DNA of 64,000 nt from Flavobacteriaceae bacterium UBA5534 (GTDB lineage: Bacteria; Bacteroidota; Bacteroidia; Flavobacteriales; Flavobacteriaceae), in assembly GCA_002426015.1 (NCBI GenBank), contig DINS01000035.1, positions 259,610 to 323,609 of the forward strand, given 5' to 3'. The position numbers and the translations under genes were made by a program. Under the pieces are notes generated by a model that saw nothing but the letters and a program-made list of their open reading frames with translations, searched no databases and was not told where the DNA came from. Each line of letters opens with the position of its first letter. The first letter of the stretch is position 1. Below are positions 61,629-64,000 of this stretch, in pieces.

Positions 61629-61753
61629 CGACTGACCGTTCTGCGTTTCCCTTATTTTATAAGGACTTTAAAAGTTGAGGTTATTAGCACTCACCGAATC
61701 ACTCAACTATTAATAAGAACTTTTTGCTTGTGATTGCTTTTCTAAAGCGGTTG

Positions 61754-61785
61754 CAAATATAAAACGCTTTATGTTACAATACAAC
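61754..61785 (-). promoter_or_regulatory. Stable-RNA promoter for the tRNA transcript
   Basis: On the minus strand TTG (61782-61784 region), 20 bases and TATATTTG (61754-61761) followed by CAACC is the pattern typical of Bacteroidota tRNA and rRNA promoters. It lies about 155 bases upstream of tRNA-Arg, room enough for the missing tRNA-Pro. Confidence 0.6.
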
Positions 61786-61828
61786 CTAAATTTAAACAAA
61801 TTTTATGAGGATTGAAAGTAATTTGTAA

Positions 61829-62026
61829 CTATTTGATATACTGTATGACCTCTTCCATTTCTATACCAGAATACTCTGAAAACTCCTTGACGGTAACAAA
61901 TTGATGAGGTTCTTTATCAAAGTAATTTCTGATGTCCTGAAGCAGTTTACGTCCATAACGTTCACTTCTGCCTGTAATAAGCTGAATGTCCTTTGGATAT
62001 ATGCAAACTCGTTTATTTGGGGCCAT
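61829..62026 (-). CDS. Small putative DNA-binding protein (65 aa)
   Basis: The 65-residue basic protein (MAPNKRVCIYPKDIQLITGRSERYGRKLL) has three to four helices; the DIQLITGRSERYGRKLLQDIR stretch, in parts, and VKEFSEYSGIEMEEVIQYI look like two helix-turn-helix-type units. I recall similar small proteins with an ITG-SERYGRKLL core next to mobile or accessory genes in Bacteroidota. It is divergent from the four-gene cassette and may regulate it; the intervening 220 bases hold two large inverted repeats. Confidence 0.6.
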   Translation of the reverse strand: MAPNKRVCIYPKDIQLITGRSERYGRKLLQDIRNYFDKEPHQFVTVKEFSEYSGIEMEEVIQYIK

Positions 62027-62098
62027 AATACTCTATCTATACTTGATCCATACTTAAAACATACTTCATTCTTATGTGATGGTGATGATGATGCGTTG

Positions 62099-62138
62099 TT
62101 AAAATGTTGACAACCCGATAGGGTTATCAATATTTTAA
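62099..62138. repeat. Long hairpin upstream of the cassette
   Basis: Arms TTAAAAT, TTGA and AACCC pair with GGGTT, TCAA and ATTTTAA around the loop GATA, with one G-T wobble and one mismatch: about 18 positions in all. There is no following T run. It could be a regulatory RNA structure, a recombination site or a terminator of something upstream. Confidence 0.75.
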
Positions 62139-62141
62139 TGA

Positions 62142-62177
62142 CGTTTTTGTACTTATCGGAATGGATGTACAAAAACG
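62142..62177. repeat. Perfect 11-bp inverted repeat upstream of the cassette
   Basis: CGTTTTTGTAC (62142-62152) and GTACAAAAACG (62167-62177) are exact complements with a 14-base loop. A CGGAAT direct repeat (62157 and 62176) overlaps it. It begins three bases after the previous hairpin. Confidence 0.75.
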
Positions 62178-62246
62178 GAATTTCATTTTTTACAACCTGC
62201 CATAAAGTTAGTTGATTTGACCTATTAATCAAAAAAACGAATTATT

Positions 62247-63002
62247 ATGGCAAGACAAACCGGAATTATTAAACTAAAAGGAACTATCGGCGATATTTCC
62301 TTTTACAAAACCTCTGATGGGCATTTAGCCCGTACAAAAGGTGGTGTTGATGCAAACCGAATAGCAAACGACCCAGCCTTTGTAAGAACGCGTGAAAACG
62401 GCTCTGAATTTGGACGCGCTGGCAAAGGTGGCAAACTGTTGCGAAACGCTATCCGTATTCTGTTGCAGAATGCCAAGGATAGACGTGTAGTCTCACGATT
62501 GACAAAAGACCTCGTTGCTATTGTTAAAACAGACACGACCAATGAAAGAGGGCTGCGAACTCTACAGGATGGCGATTTAAACCTTTTGGAAGGCTTTGAA
62601 TTCAACTTGAACGGGAAATTAGGGGCTACACTTTATGCGCCCTTTACGAAAGCCTTTGACCGTGTTTCTGGGGATGCTACATTAAACTTGGATTCGTTTT
62701 CTCCAACGCTCCGTATTGCAGCTCCAACTGGAACAACCCATTTTAAGGTGGTAATGGGTGCTGCCGAACTGGATTTTGAGAATGAAACCTCAACATTTGA
62801 AAATGATGAGACTGCCATTTTACCTTACACCGCTGCTGATACTGCCGCGATTGCCTTAACCGCCTCATTGACTGCAAACTCAACTCTTCCTGTTGTACAG
62901 GTGCTTGGTGTTGAGTTTTACCAAGAGGTAAACGGGCAAATGTACGAGCTTAAAAATGGGGCTTACAATGCACTTTCTGTTGTTACCGTAGATACACCTT
63001 AA
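62247..63002 (+). CDS. Cassette protein 1: 251-residue Bacteroidota protein of unknown function
   Basis: The protein starts MARQTGIIKLKGTIGDISFYKT, then has a basic helical region (about 40-95, NDPAFVRTRENGSEFGRAGKGGKLLRNA in parts) with many arginines and lysines. A beta-rich C-terminal half follows (110-251, with LLEGFEFNLNGKLGATLYAPF and VLGVEFYQEVNGQMYELKNGAYNALS in parts). It has no signal peptide, membrane segment or enzyme motif. I recall the same family in many Bacteroidota genomes, next to the same small genes, with no function given. The size and fold pattern would suit a structural or nucleic-acid-binding protein. One line counted (62341-62400) is 48% G+C against 37% in a nearby core gene. 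Confidence 0.75.
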   Translation: MARQTGIIKLKGTIGDISFYKTSDGHLARTKGGVDANRIANDPAFVRTRENGSEFGRAGKGGKLLRNAIRILLQNAKDRRVVSRLTKDLVAIVKTDTTNERGLRTLQDGDLNLLEGFEFNLNGKLGATLYAPFTKAFDRVSGDATLNLDSFSPTLRIAAPTGTTHFKVVMGAAELDFENETSTFENDETAILPYTAADTAAIALTASLTANSTLPVVQVLGVEFYQEVNGQMYELKNGAYNALSVVTVDTP

Positions 63003-63004
63003 CA

Positions 63005-63427
63005 ATGGAACTGGAACTTAACAGAGCTTATTATAAAGAGGGTACAAATGGTACTCTCTTTTGCTCTGGTAATTACCTCTGCCACACCATTGAGTTACCC
63101 TGGAAAAATAACAAGCGAAGTATTTCTTGTATTCCTGAAGGTGTTTATGAAGTTGAACCACGATTTTCTAAACGGTTCAAGCATCATTTGATTTTGAAGG
63201 ATGTAAAAGGTAGAAGTTTCATTTTGTTTCATCCTGCCAATGATGCCTTAAAAGAGCTGCAAGGGTGTATTGCTCCAGTAACGTATTTGAGTGGCATAGG
63301 AAAGGGCATTTACTCTAAAAATGCTATGCAAAAACTGTTGTCTTTGGTGTATCAAGCTAAAGACCGAAAAGAAACCATTTTATTAACTATTAAATCACAA
63401 AATTATGAACATTGTAGAACGTTATAA
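63005..63427 (+). CDS. Cassette protein 2: DUF5675 protein
   Basis: The 140-residue protein opens with strands (ELELNRAYYKEGTNGTLFCSG) and continues TIELPWKNN, CIPEGVYEVEPRFS, FILFHPANDALKELQGCIAP. DUF5675 members occur in bacteria and phages. The spacing His76 ... Gly87-Cys88-Ile resembles the H...GC motif of L,D-transpeptidase-type cysteine enzymes, so a peptidoglycan-active role is worth testing; this is inference. It starts 2 bases after cassette gene 1 and overlaps gene 3 by 23 bases. Confidence 0.72.
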   Translation: MELELNRAYYKEGTNGTLFCSGNYLCHTIELPWKNNKRSISCIPEGVYEVEPRFSKRFKHHLILKDVKGRSFILFHPANDALKELQGCIAPVTYLSGIGKGIYSKNAMQKLLSLVYQAKDRKETILLTIKSQNYEHCRTL

Positions 63428-63647
63428 AAAACCAACTCCCAAATTTTTTAAAATTTTACGAAACATTGGCATTGCATTGGCTACTGCAGGTGGTGCTATC
63501 ATAGCTGCCCCAATTAGTATGCCGGCTCTTGTCGTTACCATTGCTACTTATATGACCGTTGCCGGAACTGTGGCCACCGCTGTCAGTCAAGCGGTTGTTA
63601 CTGATGATGAAAACACAGAAACTGATGAGGTTGACGATGGATTATAA
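63405..63647 (+). CDS. Cassette protein 3: small membrane protein (80 aa)
   Basis: The 80-residue protein has a basic start (MNIVERYKKPTPKFFK), two adjacent Ala/Gly/Thr-rich hydrophobic helices (about 20-36 and 40-63) and a strongly acidic tail (DDENTETDEVDDG). The size and two-helix plan are those of phage holins. It begins inside gene 2 (23-base overlap) and ends inside gene 4 (11-base overlap), so all are translated together. Confidence 0.65.
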   Translation: MNIVERYKKPTPKFFKILRNIGIALATAGGAIIAAPISMPALVVTIATYMTVAGTVATAVSQAVVTDDENTETDEVDDGL

Positions 63648-63825
63648 CACCAAATCTGCCATTATTGGTGGTACTTTCTTTTCATCAATAGTCAATATTG
63701 GTGTTGCCGATTTGATTACTACCATTGTTTTGGCTGTTGTTGGTGCAATCGTGAGTTTCTTTGTTTCCCTACTGCTTAAAAAGTTGATTACTTTTCTCGG
63801 GGCAAAGTGCCGTAGGTGGAAGTGA
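63637..63825 (+). CDS. Cassette protein 4: small membrane protein (62 aa)
   Basis: I take ATG 63637, inside the previous gene; the frame extends further up to 63559, but that would be a fused long overlap. The 62-residue protein has two hydrophobic helices (about 8-22 and 24-48) and a basic end (KKLITFLGAKCRRWK). It resembles a second holin-type or antiholin-type protein, and the charge pattern is the reverse of gene 3 (acidic tail there, basic tail here). A terminator follows. Confidence 0.6.
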   Translation: MDYNTKSAIIGGTFFSSIVNIGVADLITTIVLAVVGAIVSFFVSLLLKKLITFLGAKCRRWK

Positions 63826-63858
63826 TTATTGATGTTTAGCGGCTGGAAAGATAAATAA

Positions 63859-63888
63859 AGGGCATTTTCTAAAAAATGCTCTTTTTTT
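63859..63888 (+). terminator. Terminator of the cassette
   Basis: The stem AGGGCATTTT / AAAATGCTCT (one G-T pair) is followed by six or seven T residues. It closes the four-gene unit 33 bases after the last stop. Confidence 0.88.
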
Positions 63889-64000
63889 ATGTGCGGTGTT
63901 GAGGTGGGTAAATGGAAAGAGCGATTCCCTGATAAGGGATTGAGCGAATGTAATGCATCCTACCGCAGACACTTGGCAAACATTAATAATTGCTGTAACC
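63889..64000 (+). other. Unassigned right end; possible start of a gene
   Basis: An ATG at 63889 opens a frame to the window end (MCGVEVGKWKERFPDKG...), 37 codons long and not recognisable. The same DNA has a TCCCT/AGGGA hairpin with GATA loop (about 63925-63940), a repeated GAGCGA and outer TGCGGT/ACCGCA (63892 and 63962). It may be coding or structured RNA; one cannot tell. Confidence 0.25.

Larger units (their letters stand above)
61600..61828. other. Region upstream of tRNA-Arg
   Basis: Besides the tRNA-Pro fragment and the promoter at 61754-61785 this stretch has an AGTTGAG/CTCAACT inverted repeat (about 61675-61710) and no open frame that I can support. Confidence 0.5.

Noticed and set aside
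61512..61733. Open frame across the tRNA region (MRVLCEPDRIRTYDR...)
   Set aside because: It is the well-known false reading of a tRNA gene on the other strand; it covers tRNA-Arg and the tRNA-Pro fragment.
61861..62232. 123-residue minus-strand frame
   Set aside because: It runs through the small DNA-binding gene in another frame and through both inverted repeats, with no protein-like features.
63889..64000. Template repeat of a diversity-generating retroelement or a retron RNA
   Set aside because: There is no reverse transcriptase in view and no match to the end of any nearby protein.
1..64000. CRISPR arrays, rRNA genes, insertion sequences and riboswitches
   Set aside because: I saw no regularly spaced repeats with unique spacers, no rRNA sequence, no transposase gene and no known riboswitch core.

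Overview
The window is chromosomal DNA of a Bacteroidota bacterium, most likely a marine member of the Flavobacteriaceae. Evidence: low G+C, genes that lack Shine-Dalgarno sequences, promoters of the Bacteroidota type (TTG, about 20 bases, TAnnTTTG), many Flavobacteriia-type families (DUF4834, DUF3667, DUF4159, YfhO, TamB divergent from tsaD, SusC/TonB-type outer membrane proteins), and a neighbouring pair of PLP enzymes that fits sulfonolipid (capnine) synthesis. Most of the window is ordinary housekeeping core; the accessory parts are about 12.4-20.3 kb and everything right of about 61.6 kb.

Layout. 1-11.2 kb: end of a BatA-type membrane protein, a dihydroorotase homologue that has lost its zinc ligands, small membrane protein, esterase, lipoprotein-like protein, MBL hydrolase, a large conserved protein of unknown role, Bcp peroxidase, a cysteine-free endonuclease III, a 48-residue protein, an ECF sigma factor and UvrA. 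11.2-20.3 kb: DUF3667 protein, two paralogous TPR receptor adenylate cyclases, HD-domain and YitT proteins, and two paralogous secreted proteins built on four 16-residue repeats. Both secreted-protein genes sit behind a sigma-54-like promoter. 20.3-25.9 kb: flippase, glycosyltransferase, YfhO and DUF4834 (surface glycan or lipid export). 25.9-38.3 kb: outer membrane protein, GNAT-like protein, capnine-type acyltransferase and cysteine-synthase-like enzyme, oligopeptidase B, YbaB, threonine aldolase, metzincin, prfB with its programmed frameshift, and ArsC-like protein.

38.3-45.6 kb: a TonB-type receptor with a small secreted partner, then a run of small SRPBCC and VOC proteins transcribed away from a GlxA/AraC-type regulator. 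45.7-50.1 kb: GMP reductase, then a central-carbon gene string read leftwards: pfkA, gap, an N-acetylglucosamine kinase-like gene and mgsA. 50.2-60.8 kb: TamB divergent from a rightward group (tsaD, parvulin, rsmE, DUF4159, TrmH-type methylase, AI-2E-type permease, THUMP-like methylase).

61.2-64 kb is the most unusual part. A complete tRNA-Arg is followed by only the last 16 or so bases of what looks like a tRNA-Pro gene, then a small putative DNA-binding protein, two strong inverted repeats, and a tight four-gene cassette: a 251-residue protein, a DUF5675 protein with an H...GC motif and two overlapping holin-sized membrane proteins, closed by a terminator. Its G+C looks higher than that of the flanking genes. 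I infer a small integrated element or domesticated phage-like cassette whose right end lies outside the window. It is the best candidate here for an undescribed system.
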